A stretch of 64,000 bases of DNA from CAZMBI01 sp964564675. GTDB lineage: Bacteria; Pseudomonadota; Alphaproteobacteria; Rickettsiales; UBA3002. The DNA lies in assembly GCA_964564675.1 (NCBI GenBank), contig CAZMBI010000011.1, positions 1 through 64,000 on the forward strand. The letters run 5' to 3'. Below the pieces are notes generated by a model. It saw only the letters and a program-made list of their open reading frames with translations. It had not been told where the DNA came from and did not search any database. The position numbers were made by a program, and so were the translations under genes. Positions 23,272 to 32,881 of the stretch are shown here, in pieces. Every line of letters begins with the position of its first letter. Positions within the stretch are counted from its first letter, which is position 1.

Positions 23272-23827
23272 ATCAATGGCGCATCAATGGCTGAAAAAAC
23301 CGGCCCGGGCGCGGCTGGCTCCGGCTTTCATCGCTTTGTTTTTGAGCACGGCCAGCCTGGCCGGTGACATTCCGCCGTATGTCAATGCCTATGTACCCGA
23401 CGCCGAAATCGTCGGCAACGGCCGGCTTACCGTACTGATCTGGGATGCGTATGATGCCACGCTGTTTGCGCCTGACGGCGAATGGGAGCAAGGCGCGCCC
23501 TATGCCCTGCGGCTGGGTTATCTGGTCGACTTGAAAGGCGCCGATATTTCCGAACGCTCCAAGGAGGAAATGCAGGAACAAGACGCCGCCAGCCCGCAAC
23601 AGCTGAATGCTTGGCGTACGCGGATGGATAAAATATTTCCCGATGTCAAAGCGGGCGACAGCATTACCGGCATAGCCACCGACGAGGGCGTGAGCATTTT
23701 CTATCACAACAGCGAGGAAATCGGCCGCGTGTCGGACCCGGCGTTCACCCGCGCCTTTTTCAATATCTGGCTGAGTGAGCGCACTTCCGAGCCTGAGTTA
23801 CGCGCCGAACTGCTGGGGCTTGAATGA
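23264..23827 (+). CDS. Exported chalcone-isomerase-like protein
   Basis: 187 aa. It has a long basic N-terminus and signal peptide ending about residue 38 (ALFLSTASLAGD), then a domain with IWDAYDATLFAPDGEW, YALRLGYLVDLKGADISERSKEEM, WRTRMDKIFPDVKAGDSITGI and a C-terminal FFNIWLSE, which match the bacterial chalcone-isomerase-like family found next to lipid genes. A fatty-acid-binding role in the periplasm is likely. Overlap with the upstream gene (ATGCTTAA) and ATGA overlap with the next gene indicate coupled translation. Confidence 0.82.
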   Translation: MLKSMAHQWLKKPARARLAPAFIALFLSTASLAGDIPPYVNAYVPDAEIVGNGRLTVLIWDAYDATLFAPDGEWEQGAPYALRLGYLVDLKGADISERSKEEMQEQDAASPQQLNAWRTRMDKIFPDVKAGDSITGIATDEGVSIFYHNSEEIGRVSDPAFTRAFFNIWLSERTSEPELRAELLGLE

Positions 23828-25119
23828 GCAACGACGGGCGTATCGGCAGGCGCGCCATCGCAGCCTATGCGGCGCTGGCCATTCCGTTGTCTTTTGCCGG
23901 GCTGCCGCTTTATATCTACGCGCCCGATTTTTACGCCACTGAATATGGCCTGTCGCTGTCGCTGCTGGGCGGCGTATTGCTCGTCATCCGCGCCTTTGAC
24001 GCCGTACAGGATCCGCTCATCGGTTTTCTAAGCGACCACTACGATCACTACCGCAGCCACATGATGCTGGTGGCCATGCTTTTGCTGGGCGGTGGGTTTT
24101 TGCTGCTGTTCATCCCACACGAGGCATATGCCCTGCTGTGGTTTATTCTCGGGGTGGTCGCCGCCACCACCGCCTACAGCCTGCTGGCCATCAACCTCAA
24201 TATGCTGGGCGCCGTCTGGCGGGAAGACGCCCATGACAAAACCCGTATCACCAGCACTCGCGAGGCGTTCGGTCTGCTCGGCCTGCTGCTCGCCGTCAGC
24301 CTGCCTACTGCGCTTGGCGCCGATGACAACCGCATGCAGGCCTATCTGGGCATGGCGGCGATCTTATGCGGCCTGCTGGTGATCACCGGCGGGCTGTTTT
24401 TCCGTTGGGCGACACGCCATCGCGCTATTTTACAGGCACGTCGCACCGCACCGCTGCGCACTGCCATATGGCGGCTGGCCCTGCGCGATTACCGCTTTTT
24501 CGTGCCTTATGGTTTAAGCACGCTGGCCTCCGCCATGCCGGCGGTGCTGGTCATGTTTTTTATCCGCGACCGGCTCGGTGCCGAAACCTATACCGGCCTG
24601 TTTCTGCTGCTGTATTTCCTCTCCGGCGCGGCCTCCATGCCGCTGTGGAGCCGCTTGTCCAAACACATGGGCAAAGCGCAGACGTGGATCGCCTCAATGG
24701 TGCTGGCCGTCGCCTCTTTCATCTGGGCGTTCTGGTTGGGCGAAGGCGATCTCATCGCCTATGGCATCATCTGCGTAACCTCCGGCATGGCGCTGGGCGC
24801 CGAGCTTGCCCTGCCCCCCTCCATCCTGGGCGATCTGATGGAATCGGGCAGCAGTCAAAGCCAGGCGGCGGCGCAGTTCGCAATTCTCGCCTTCCTGGCC
24901 AAAGGCGCGCTGGCTCTGGCCACCGGCATCACCCTGCCGGCGATCGAATGGTTTGGCTTCACCCCCGCCGCGGAAAACAGCGAACAGGCCCTGCTCGCCT
25001 TGAGCGCAGCGTATGCGCTGATTCCCTCCATCCTAAAATTAGCCTCCGGCCTATTGCTCTGGCGCTGGTTTATCATTCCAACCCAAAAGGGAGTCGCTTA
25101 TGCCCCGCATTCTTCGTAA
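23824..25119 (+). CDS. MFS transporter, sugar:cation symporter type
   Basis: 431 aa with about twelve membrane segments. The loop AFDAVQDPLIGFLSDHYDHYRSH is the GPH (melibiose-type) signature, and NMLGAVWREDAHDKTRITSTREAFGLLG is also typical. Given the operon, it may move a lipid or lipid precursor rather than a sugar; the substrate is unknown. It starts within the stop of the chalcone-isomerase-like gene and overlaps the next gene by 20 bp. Confidence 0.85.
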   Translation: MSNDGRIGRRAIAAYAALAIPLSFAGLPLYIYAPDFYATEYGLSLSLLGGVLLVIRAFDAVQDPLIGFLSDHYDHYRSHMMLVAMLLLGGGFLLLFIPHEAYALLWFILGVVAATTAYSLLAINLNMLGAVWREDAHDKTRITSTREAFGLLGLLLAVSLPTALGADDNRMQAYLGMAAILCGLLVITGGLFFRWATRHRAILQARRTAPLRTAIWRLALRDYRFFVPYGLSTLASAMPAVLVMFFIRDRLGAETYTGLFLLLYFLSGAASMPLWSRLSKHMGKAQTWIASMVLAVASFIWAFWLGEGDLIAYGIICVTSGMALGAELALPPSILGDLMESGSSQSQAAAQFAILAFLAKGALALATGITLPAIEWFGFTPAAENSEQALLALSAAYALIPSILKLASGLLLWRWFIIPTQKGVAYAPHSS

Positions 25120-25630
25120 CCTCACACTGATAGGAGCCACCATGTTACTCATTAGCTGCGGTATGAAACTTGAGCCCTATGGCAATCAGGAACCCGCCAT
25201 GGACCTGAAGGCATATTTCAACGGGCCGATTAAGGCCTGGGGCATCGTACAGGATTACAGCGGCGAGGTGGTCAGCCGCTTCGATGTCGAAATGGTCGGT
25301 GAGTGGGACGGCGATACCGGCACGCTCAAGGAATATTTCACCTATTATGACGGCTCGACCATGGAGCGCACCTGGAACCTGAAAAAAACCGGCCCTAACA
25401 GTTTTGAAGGCCATGCCTCGGATATTATCGGAGTAGCCAAAGGCGAGACCCGCGGCAGCGCCGCACGCTGGAATTACACGATGGACCTGCCGGTTAAGGG
25501 GACGACCTACCGCGTCAAGTTCGACGACTGGATGTGGCGGATGAATGACGGTGTGCTCGTCAACCGGTCCTTCATCAAGAAGTTCGGGATTACCGTGGCT
25601 GAGCTGACCATCTTCATGCAAAAGCAGTAA
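25100..25630 (+). CDS. DUF3833 lipoprotein
   Basis: 176 aa with a lipoprotein signal (LTLIGATMLLISC, lipidated Cys20). The mature part, DLKAYFNGPIKAWGIVQDYSGEVVSRFDVEM, and the end VLVNRSFIKKFGITVAELTIFMQK match DUF3833. It is the last gene of the lipid cluster and its stop lies next to the stop of the convergent MFS gene, leaving no room for a separate terminator. Confidence 0.9.
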   Translation: MPRILRNLTLIGATMLLISCGMKLEPYGNQEPAMDLKAYFNGPIKAWGIVQDYSGEVVSRFDVEMVGEWDGDTGTLKEYFTYYDGSTMERTWNLKKTGPNSFEGHASDIIGVAKGETRGSAARWNYTMDLPVKGTTYRVKFDDWMWRMNDGVLVNRSFIKKFGITVAELTIFMQKQ

Positions 25631-26890
25631 TTACACCCGCTCGAGCATCGGATCGGGCTCGGCGGGAATGTCCTCAAGCTGCGCCTTATCGCTTAACCGG
25701 CTGAAGAAAAACAGCGTCACCATAATCCCCGCCACCGGCAGCAGCGAGAAATAAAACGCGGTCTGACCATCAAACGCGCCGAAAATAAAGCCGGTAATCA
25801 GCGAGCCGGTGGTGCCGCCCAGCGCCGAGAAAATGACGATCAGCCCGGTCATCGAGGCGTGTTGTGGTTTGGGCAGCGAAGACAGCATAACCGAGTTAAT
25901 CGCCGGGTAAATCGGCGCCATAAACAGCCCGATCAGCGGAAAGATATAGGCCGCCATCGGCGCCGTCGCCCAGCTAACCGCCGCATCCGGTGCGATATCG
26001 CGGGTCAGCGGCAGGCTCAGCAGAATCAGCACGGCAATCGCCAGCAGACAAACATTCAGCGCCGGATACCAGTGGACGTGGGTCAGCACCGCTCCGGCAC
26101 TTAAGCGCCCGACGGCCAGGCAGGCGGCGAAAATACTGGTGGCCTGCACGCTCATCGCCGCCGGCAGGTGCAGAATCTCATTATTAAAGGTCGGCAGCCA
26201 GGTGCCGATGCCCTGTTCGATCAGCACATATAAAAACGCCGAGATGACAAACACGCATACCAGCGGCCGCGCCATCAGTTTGAGCATGGCGATGAAATCC
26301 TGCTTTGGCGAACTGGGCTTGTCACTGTGCGCGGCGGATTCATCGAACCGGGTGATCAGCAGCAGGCCGATATTCAGCACGCACAGCCCGGCCAGCAGCC
26401 AGTATACGTTGAGCCAGTTGCTGCTTTCGATGAAGAAACTAAACAGCCAGTAGCCGGCCAGCACCCCGACCATGAACAGCCCCTCTATGATGTTCATCGT
26501 GCCCGCATGCTGCTTGGTTCCCTCCGAAATCAACCCAACACTGGCATAAACCGCTACCTTAACCAGCGCGAAGGCCGATCCCGCGCAGAAAAACAACAGC
26601 TTGGTTGTCCAGAATGCCGGCACCAGCGGCATTAGCAGGCAGGCCAGCGCCACCATCGCCAGCCCCAATATCATGGCGCACTTGAACCCCAGCCGCGGCA
26701 GAAACGAGGCAACCAGAAAGGAGACGATGGCAATCGGCAGGTCTTTAAAACCCTCGAGGACGCTGGCAGCTTCCTTGCTCACCTCATACTCGTTGATAAC
26801 CTGCATGATCACCGTGCCCACCGAATTGAGCAGAATGGCAAACACGATGTAGGTCAGCGATAAGGCAATCAGCACGGGCGTACGGGACAT
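25631..26890 (-). CDS. MFS transporter, possibly for a disaccharide
   Basis: 419 aa, about twelve membrane segments, with a longer central loop near 190. Fragments such as GTVIMQVINEYEVSKEAASVLEGFKDLPIAIVSF and FPLIGLFMAPIYPAINSVMLSSLP recall the fucose/glucose-type (FHS) branch of MFS. It diverges from the GH65 phosphorylase gene across 182 bp, so it may bring in the disaccharide that phosphorylase splits; this is inferred from position only. Confidence 0.82.
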   Translation of the reverse strand: MSRTPVLIALSLTYIVFAILLNSVGTVIMQVINEYEVSKEAASVLEGFKDLPIAIVSFLVASFLPRLGFKCAMILGLAMVALACLLMPLVPAFWTTKLLFFCAGSAFALVKVAVYASVGLISEGTKQHAGTMNIIEGLFMVGVLAGYWLFSFFIESSNWLNVYWLLAGLCVLNIGLLLITRFDESAAHSDKPSSPKQDFIAMLKLMARPLVCVFVISAFLYVLIEQGIGTWLPTFNNEILHLPAAMSVQATSIFAACLAVGRLSAGAVLTHVHWYPALNVCLLAIAVLILLSLPLTRDIAPDAAVSWATAPMAAYIFPLIGLFMAPIYPAINSVMLSSLPKPQHASMTGLIVIFSALGGTTGSLITGFIFGAFDGQTAFYFSLLPVAGIMVTLFFFSRLSDKAQLEDIPAEPDPMLERV

Positions 26891-27072
26891 AACATATCCT
26901 TTCGATAATACGAATGCGGCGATGAGGCGACCTTATCATTTATTCCCGCCGCATCGCATAATCACCTCAGCGTATTAATAACCCCATTGCATTCGATTGC
27001 AACCGCGATAGGATGCGGGCGCCGTCGTCATGCCTGCTTGTGCTGGAGTGACGTGATCTTAAAGAGGACCGC

Positions 27073-29448
27073 ATGCGACCGACCGACCATTCCGCACCTG
27101 CCTTGCCCCTTGATGACTGGCATGTGCGCGAGCAGCGCCACAGCGCCGCCGATGCCGCGCTCAACGAAACCCTGTTTGCCCTGGCCAACGGCTTCATCGG
27201 CACGCGCGGCACGTTCGAGGAAGGCGGCGCCCACTGCGAGGGAACCTATCTCAACGGCGTATATGTCAAAGCGCCGATCGTGTATGAGGAAAGCGCCTAC
27301 GGCTTTGCCACCCATAACGACAAAATGATCCCGGTGCCTAACGGTAAAGCGATGCAGCTGTTTGCCGATGGCGAGGCGCTGGAGCCAGCACCCATTCAGC
27401 GTCCGGCCCGCAGCGGTGCGGCCATCTTCCCGCACGCATATACGCGCGCCATCGACTTCCGCACGGGCGTATTGACACGACAGGTCAGCTATCAAACCGC
27501 CGCCGGCACCTTCACCGTCGAATGGCAGCGGCTGGCCAGCTTCGAGGAGCAGCATGTTCTGGCGATTCAATGCCATATCACGTCACAGGATTTTCGTGGC
27601 GAACTGCTGGCCGAGTCGCTGCTTGATGCCGACTACGGCGCGCAGACGGCGCAAGACGCCTATGATCCGCGCGCCGGGCACCTGTCCATTCATACCGCCT
27701 TGCAGCTTGAACAGGCCCAAACCGGCGAGCACGCCACCCATATGCTGCACCGCGTGCGCGGTGGGGAGTTTATGGTCGCCACCGCCTGCGATCATCGTGC
27801 CGCGGGCTGGCATGCCGCCGGGCTCATCGAGGAAGATAACCGTCTCGGCCAGCGCTTTCTTGCCGAGCTCGCACCGGGCCAGTCCCTGGTTCTGACCAAA
27901 TTCGTCGCCTATCACGCCGGTACACCGGCGGATGTTACCGTTTTACGAAATCGTTGCCACGAGACGCTGGAACGGGCGGCGGTGGCAGGCTTCAGTTATT
28001 ACATGGAGCGTCAGGTCGAGCACCTGCAGCGCTTCTGGGAGCATGCCGACGTCGCCATTAGCGGCGATGCGGCAATGCAGCAGGGCATGCGTTTCAACCT
28101 GTTTCACCTGTTTCAGTCCGTAGGCCGCGACGGGCAGCGCAACATCGGCGCCAAAGGCATCACCGGGCCGGGCTATGACGGGCATTATTTCTGGGATACA
28201 GAAATCTATATGCTGCCGCTGTTTGCCCATACCGCCCCGGGAATCGCCCGCGCCCTGCTCGCGCACCGCTACTCGCTGCTGGATGCCTCGCGCCGCCGCG
28301 CGCGCCAAATGGGCCATGCAAGCGGTGCGCTGTATGCCTGGCGTACCATAAGCGGTGATGAATGCTCGGCTTATTTCCCCGCCGGCAGCGCGCAATATCA
28401 CATCAATGCCGCCATCGCCTACGCCACGCGCTATTATCTGGAAGCCACCGGAGACTGGGAGTTTATCTGGGAAATGGGAGCTGAAATGCTGCTGGAGACG
28501 GCCCGCATCTGGATGGAGCTGGGCCATTTTAACCCGCAGCGTGGCGGGCAGTTTACCATTCACGGGGTGACCGGGCCGGACGAATATACCGCCATCGTCG
28601 ATAATAATTTTTACACCAACGCCATGGCGCGCCAGCATCTGCGCACCGCCGCCATGGTGGCCAAAACCATGCAAACCGAGCGCCCCGCCGAATTCGGCGC
28701 CCTGTCGGCGCGCATCGGGCTTGAGGCAGACGAAATCGCCGGCTGGCGGCAGGCGGCCGATCAGATGTATCTGCCGGTGGATGACGCCCTCGGCGTTAAC
28801 CCGCAGGATGATACCTTTCTCAGCAAACCGCGCTGGGACTTTGAGAGCACCCCCGCCCGGCAATATCCGCTGCTGTTGCATTTCCATCCGCTGGTGATTT
28901 ATCGCCACCAGGTGCTGAAACAGGCTGATGTAGTGCTCGCCATGGTCCTGCTGTCGGATACCTTCTCCGACAAGCAGAAAGCCCGCAATTATGATTATTA
29001 CGAGCCGCTGACCACGCATGACTCCACCCTGTCGAGTTGTATCTACAGCATCGCCGCCGCCGAACTGGGCCATGAAGATGCCGCCTACCGCATGTTTGAA
29101 GATTCGGCGCGCATGGATATCGATAATCACCACCACAACACGCATTACGGCATTCATACCGCCTGCATGGCTGGCTCGTGGGCCTGCGTCGTGCGCGGGT
29201 TCGCGGGGATGCGCATGAGCGAGGGCGCATTATCCTTTGCCCCCTATTTACCCGAACAATGGCAGGGCTATCAGTTTCATCTGGGCTTTCGCGGCCGCCG
29301 GCTGAAAGTCGAGGTGAGCGGGCAGGACGTGCGCTATACCCTGCTTGACGGCGAGGCGCTTGAGATCGGCCACGCCGAAGACACCCTGCAGCTGGAACCC
29401 GGCAAACCCACAACCGCGGCACCAATTGCCAGGCGAAAAGCGGCCTGA
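27073..29448 (+). CDS. Glycoside hydrolase family 65 disaccharide phosphorylase
   Basis: 791 aa. Family 65 enzymes split alpha-linked disaccharides (maltose, trehalose, kojibiose, nigerose) with phosphate to give beta-glucose 1-phosphate and glucose. The substrate-binding GYDGHYFWDTEIYMLP, the catalytic acid Glu504 in TGPDEY, and the phosphate-site sequence HDSTLSSCIYSIAAAELGHEDAAY are present. The C-terminal beta domain is intact. The partner gene pgmB follows 63 bp later, so the beta-glucose 1-phosphate enters glycolysis. The exact disaccharide cannot be told from the sequence. Confidence 0.93.
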   Translation: MRPTDHSAPALPLDDWHVREQRHSAADAALNETLFALANGFIGTRGTFEEGGAHCEGTYLNGVYVKAPIVYEESAYGFATHNDKMIPVPNGKAMQLFADGEALEPAPIQRPARSGAAIFPHAYTRAIDFRTGVLTRQVSYQTAAGTFTVEWQRLASFEEQHVLAIQCHITSQDFRGELLAESLLDADYGAQTAQDAYDPRAGHLSIHTALQLEQAQTGEHATHMLHRVRGGEFMVATACDHRAAGWHAAGLIEEDNRLGQRFLAELAPGQSLVLTKFVAYHAGTPADVTVLRNRCHETLERAAVAGFSYYMERQVEHLQRFWEHADVAISGDAAMQQGMRFNLFHLFQSVGRDGQRNIGAKGITGPGYDGHYFWDTEIYMLPLFAHTAPGIARALLAHRYSLLDASRRRARQMGHASGALYAWRTISGDECSAYFPAGSAQYHINAAIAYATRYYLEATGDWEFIWEMGAEMLLETARIWMELGHFNPQRGGQFTIHGVTGPDEYTAIVDNNFYTNAMARQHLRTAAMVAKTMQTERPAEFGALSARIGLEADEIAGWRQAADQMYLPVDDALGVNPQDDTFLSKPRWDFESTPARQYPLLLHFHPLVIYRHQVLKQADVVLAMVLLSDTFSDKQKARNYDYYEPLTTHDSTLSSCIYSIAAAELGHEDAAYRMFEDSARMDIDNHHHNTHYGIHTACMAGSWACVVRGFAGMRMSEGALSFAPYLPEQWQGYQFHLGFRGRRLKVEVSGQDVRYTLLDGEALEIGHAEDTLQLEPGKPTTAAPIARRKAA

Positions 29449-29511
29449 GGCAACGCATTAGGCAACGAATGATTCCGGCGCTCACCGGGCATACACGTGA
29501 AAGGAGAGCAC

Positions 29512-30165
29512 ATGACCATACGCGGCGCAATCTTTGACCTCGACGGCGTCATTACCGACACCGCCATGCTGCATTTTCAGGCCTGGAAAACACTCGCCGA
29601 CGAACTCGGCATCGCCTTTGATGAAACGGATAACGAACGCCTTAAAGGCGTCAGCCGCCGCGCCTCGCTCGATATCATCCTTGAGCGCTCGGACACCGCC
29701 TACAGCGACGCCGAAAAAGAGGCGATGATGGCCCGCAAAAACGCTGATTACGTGACGCTGATCAACACCCTCACGCCGGCGCATGTCTTTCCCGGCGTGC
29801 CGGAAGCCTTCGCCGAACTTAAAGCCCGCGGCATTGGCATTGCGCTGGCCTCGGCCAGCAAAAATGCTGCCGCGATTATCCGGCAGCTGGGCATTGCCTG
29901 GCAGTTTGATTATGTCGCCGATGCCGCGCAGGTGGCCAACAGCAAACCGGCACCGGATATTTTTATCGACGCCGCGCAGGGCCTGGGCGCTACCTCCGCC
30001 GAGTGTTTCGGGGTGGAAGACGCTATCGCCGGCATTGAGGCCATTCACGCCGCCGGCATGTTCGCCGTGGGGATCGGTCACAGCGAGACACTCTCCGACG
30101 CCGATCTGGTGTTTGCCGACATGCAATCATTTGACATTGAACGTATTCTCGCGAAGATAAATTGA
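29512..30165 (+). CDS. pgmB: Beta-phosphoglucomutase
   Basis: Converts beta-glucose 1-phosphate to glucose 6-phosphate. HAD-superfamily protein of 217 aa: nucleophile Asp9 and Asp11 in FDLDGVITD, cap segment RLKGVSRRASLDIIL, phosphate-binding LASASKN, Lys in SKPAPDIF and the acidic GVEDAIAGIEA. AAAGGAGAG precedes the ATG at 29512. Its coupling to the family 65 phosphorylase is a known operon pattern. Confidence 0.95.
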   Translation: MTIRGAIFDLDGVITDTAMLHFQAWKTLADELGIAFDETDNERLKGVSRRASLDIILERSDTAYSDAEKEAMMARKNADYVTLINTLTPAHVFPGVPEAFAELKARGIGIALASASKNAAAIIRQLGIAWQFDYVADAAQVANSKPAPDIFIDAAQGLGATSAECFGVEDAIAGIEAIHAAGMFAVGIGHSETLSDADLVFADMQSFDIERILAKIN

Positions 30166-30183
30166 TCTTGAATTAAGGATGCC

Positions 30184-31023
30184 ATGACCATGAGCAGCGC
30201 GGATATCAGCACCGTCGAAACCTTTCTCCTCACGCACGGCCTCGACTGGGGGATCAATATCCTAAGCGCCCTGGCGATTTTCGTCATCGGGAAATGGGTG
30301 GCACACCGGCTGGTCAATCTTGCCAAACGCATGATGCAGCGCAGCCGCGTCGATGACACGCTGGTCTCATTCCTCGGCAACGTGTTTTTCGGCCTCGCCC
30401 TGGCGCTGGTCGCCATTGCCGCGCTCAGCCAGCTCGGGGTGGAAACCACCTCGCTGGCCGCCGTGTTGGCCGCCGCCGGGCTTGCCATCGGGCTGTCACT
30501 GCAAAGCTCGCTGGCCAATCTCGCCGCCGGCGTGATGATCATCACCTTCCGCCCGTTTCGCAAGGGAGATTATGTCGAGGTCGCCGGTACGGCCGGTACG
30601 GTCGAGGACGTCAATATCTTTACCACCCATCTGGCCACCCCGGACAATAAAGCCGTTATCGTGCCTAACGGGTCCATCCTCAGCCAGAACATCATCAATT
30701 ACTCCGCCAAAACCACCCGCCGGGTCGATCTGGTGTTCAGCGTCAGCTATCATGACGATCTGGCCCGGGTAAAGCGCGCGCTGGAAGATATTCTCGCGGC
30801 CGATTCCCGCATCTTGAAAGACCCGGCACCAGTAATCGCGGTCTCACAACTGGCGGAAAGCTCGGTCGATCTGGTGGTGCGCCCATGGGTGAACGCGCTG
30901 GATTACTGGCCGGTCACCTTCGATCTGCAGGAGCAGGTCAAACAGCGCTTTGATGAGGAAGGCATTTCGATTCCCTACCCGCAGCGCGACGTGTATATGC
31001 GCCCGGTTGGCAAGGGCCGCTAA
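30184..31023 (+). CDS. mscS: Small-conductance mechanosensitive channel (MscS type)
   Basis: 279 aa, three predicted N-terminal membrane helices. The pore helix is ETTSLAAVLAAAGLAIGLSLQSSLANLAAGVMI, rich in Ala and Gly as in MscS, followed by RPFRKGDYVEVAGTAGTVEDV and VVPNGSILSQNIINYS of the beta domain. It relieves turgor after osmotic downshift. A second start three codons on (MSSAD) is possible. It begins 18 bp after pgmB but is probably unrelated in function. Confidence 0.94.
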   Translation: MTMSSADISTVETFLLTHGLDWGINILSALAIFVIGKWVAHRLVNLAKRMMQRSRVDDTLVSFLGNVFFGLALALVAIAALSQLGVETTSLAAVLAAAGLAIGLSLQSSLANLAAGVMIITFRPFRKGDYVEVAGTAGTVEDVNIFTTHLATPDNKAVIVPNGSILSQNIINYSAKTTRRVDLVFSVSYHDDLARVKRALEDILAADSRILKDPAPVIAVSQLAESSVDLVVRPWVNALDYWPVTFDLQEQVKQRFDEEGISIPYPQRDVYMRPVGKGR

Positions 31024-31149
31024 GCCATTCACAGGCTGGACATACATCTTGCAGTCCCCTGCAATTTAAGCTAATACTAATAGAAAATTACACGCATCAA
31101 ACCGGCAGGCAGAACGCATTTTTTTCACCATTTGTCACAGGGCGCTGCT

Positions 31150-31842
31150 ATGTCGTGCATCAAATCGTTATCGGTCATCGGATTATCGGGCCTGCTGGCC
31201 TGCGGGCTGGCATCTCAGGCCGACGCCCGCATGCAACAAAAACGCCCCCCCGTACCCAGCTGGTATCTGGCGCTGGCCGGGTCGGTCAATTTCGTCGAGG
31301 ATGCCGATCTGGAAACCGACGGCGCGGCGGTGCCGGTTAACGGCACGCTGGAGTTCGACGAGGGCTATGGCATCAGCGGCGCCGTCGGATACCGGCCGCG
31401 GCGGACCAATTCGGCGCTTGATCATTTCCGCTTCGAAGCCGAGCTTGCCCTACGTGATAACGAGCTCGACCAGTTCGTCGACAATATAGGCACCACCGTC
31501 TTAAACGACGATATTCAGGTGCAAACGGCGATGATCAACATGTATGTCGATTTGAACCTGACCCGGAACTGGCGGCCTTATTTCGGGGCCGGGCTGGGCA
31601 CGGCGCGCTTTCACGTCGACAGTGAAGGGCTGGGCATTGACGATGAAGACACCACCTTCGCCTATCAGGGCATGCTCGGCCTGTATTATACCCCGCCCGA
31701 TTTTCCGGTGGCGGAATTCGGGGTTGGCTATCGCTATTTAGGGGCCACGGATGCCACGTTTAACTCGAACCAGCTGGGCGGGACGACCGACATCGAGTAT
31801 GAATCGCACAGCCTGGAAATCGGCTCACGATTTTATTTCTAG
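31150..31842 (+). CDS. Outer-membrane beta-barrel protein
   Basis: 230 aa. A signal peptide (SVIGLSGLLACGLASQADA) is followed by alternating strands typical of an eight-stranded OmpA/OmpW-like barrel: WYLALAGSVNF, YGISGAVGY, HFRFEAELAL, TAMINMYVDL, RPYFGAGLGTARF, FAYQGMLGLYY, EFGVGYRYL, and the C-terminal EIGSRFYF ending in Phe as outer-membrane proteins do. The ATG at 31150 is preferred over a TTG at 31132. Confidence 0.85.
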   Translation: MSCIKSLSVIGLSGLLACGLASQADARMQQKRPPVPSWYLALAGSVNFVEDADLETDGAAVPVNGTLEFDEGYGISGAVGYRPRRTNSALDHFRFEAELALRDNELDQFVDNIGTTVLNDDIQVQTAMINMYVDLNLTRNWRPYFGAGLGTARFHVDSEGLGIDDEDTTFAYQGMLGLYYTPPDFPVAEFGVGYRYLGATDATFNSNQLGGTTDIEYESHSLEIGSRFYF

Positions 31843-32262
31843 TCACCTGAAAAATATGGTTATTTTACCCCTTCCGGGATGTCACATCGGGGAGTATACT
31901 CTTTATCAGATGAGCGCTCATACTGGCTTAGCAACCGATACGGCGGGAGCGGGCAGGTGGCGTTGGGCCGTACCGGCTAGGGGTACATCCGGCCCGCGCC
32001 ATGCGAAAGATCGTAAGGGGACTGGTACACCAAAGATGCCAGGGTTTAGCCGCCAATCCAAAACGGCGGCCGGCCCCCGGGGGAAAGGAATACAATCGTG
32101 CGTAGCGCGGTGAGAAGCATATGCGTCATCCCGAACGCGACGCGTTTCGGGATTTGAGCCAGCCGCTTGAAACCGCGGAACCGAGTGCGGTAGCACGGAG
32201 ATAAGGCATGACCGAACCACCGTCCACCAGCACCTGCACACAGCTGAAAACGCACCCGCCGC
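31843..32262. other. Gene-free region with several stable stems, possible structured RNA
   Basis: No convincing gene is present in 420 bp. Visible stems are 31959-32000 (GGCG, GGGCCG and TACC pairing with GGTA, CGGCCC and CGCC), GCCGCC/GGCGGC (32049-32070), CCCCCGGGGG (32074-32083), and ATCCCGAACGCG with CGCGTTTCGGGAT (32128-32153). The order suggests a folded RNA or several repeats. It does not match tmRNA, RNase P RNA, SRP RNA or a riboswitch I know. Confidence 0.4.
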
Positions 32263-32742
32263 TCAGGCGTATTTCGCGGCGGGCTGCATTTCTTTGCGGA
32301 TGGCTTCCGGCAGCACGCTACGCAGCATCCAGGCGGCTTTCTCATGCACTTGCGTGCGCTCGACCATCATATCCACGCTGGCCTGATCATCAACCGCTTC
32401 CGCCGCATCCATAGCAGTCTTGAGGGTTTTCACCATTTGCAGATTGCTGTCGAACAGATCTTTGACCATGGCGTTTTCATCAAGCGTGTAATCACCCTCT
32501 TGAATACTCGCATGTTTGGCAAACCCTTTATAGCTGCCATCCACCTTTTCGCCCAGCGTGCGGATACGCTCGGCAACGTCGTCATTGGCCTCCGCCAGAT
32601 CTTTATATTGCTCTTCAAAAAGCTCATGCAACTGCTTGAAATGCCTGCCTTCCACATTCCAGTGATAATTCTGTGTTTTCAAATACAGGGTATAGGTATC
32701 AGCCAGCACGGCCTGCAGGGCGGGAATGTAATTATTGCTCAT
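32263..32742 (-). CDS. dps: DNA-binding ferritin-like protein Dps
   Basis: 159 aa. Dps proteins form dodecamers that store iron and protect DNA in stress. The ferroxidase residues lie in YHWNVEGRHFKQLHELFEEQYKDLAEANDDVAERI, and the C-terminal helix with VHEKAAWMLRSVL fits the family. AAGGAGG-like sequence precedes the start. It stands alone. Regulation by an OxyR- or Fur-type protein is plausible but no site was identified. Confidence 0.95.
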   Translation of the reverse strand: MSNNYIPALQAVLADTYTLYLKTQNYHWNVEGRHFKQLHELFEEQYKDLAEANDDVAERIRTLGEKVDGSYKGFAKHASIQEGDYTLDENAMVKDLFDSNLQMVKTLKTAMDAAEAVDDQASVDMMVERTQVHEKAAWMLRSVLPEAIRKEMQPAAKYA

Positions 32743-32881
32743 GGTATCCTCCTTAGATTAAATTTATTCCAATCAATAGATAGAGTGTAATTATCATAAT
32801 GCAACCTTTCACAGAACCTGCACGGAATTAATCACTATGCGACAAAGCCAGAAAACGCTGGAAATTTGGGCATAACGCCAT

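Noticed and set aside
27943..29157. 404-codon minus-strand frame opposite the GH65 gene
   Set aside because: The GH65 gene carries complete catalytic motifs; the antisense frame is compositionally odd.
31918..32241. Minus-strand 107-codon frame in the stem-rich region
   Set aside because: It runs through several perfect stems, has no recognisable sequence and no ribosome binding site.
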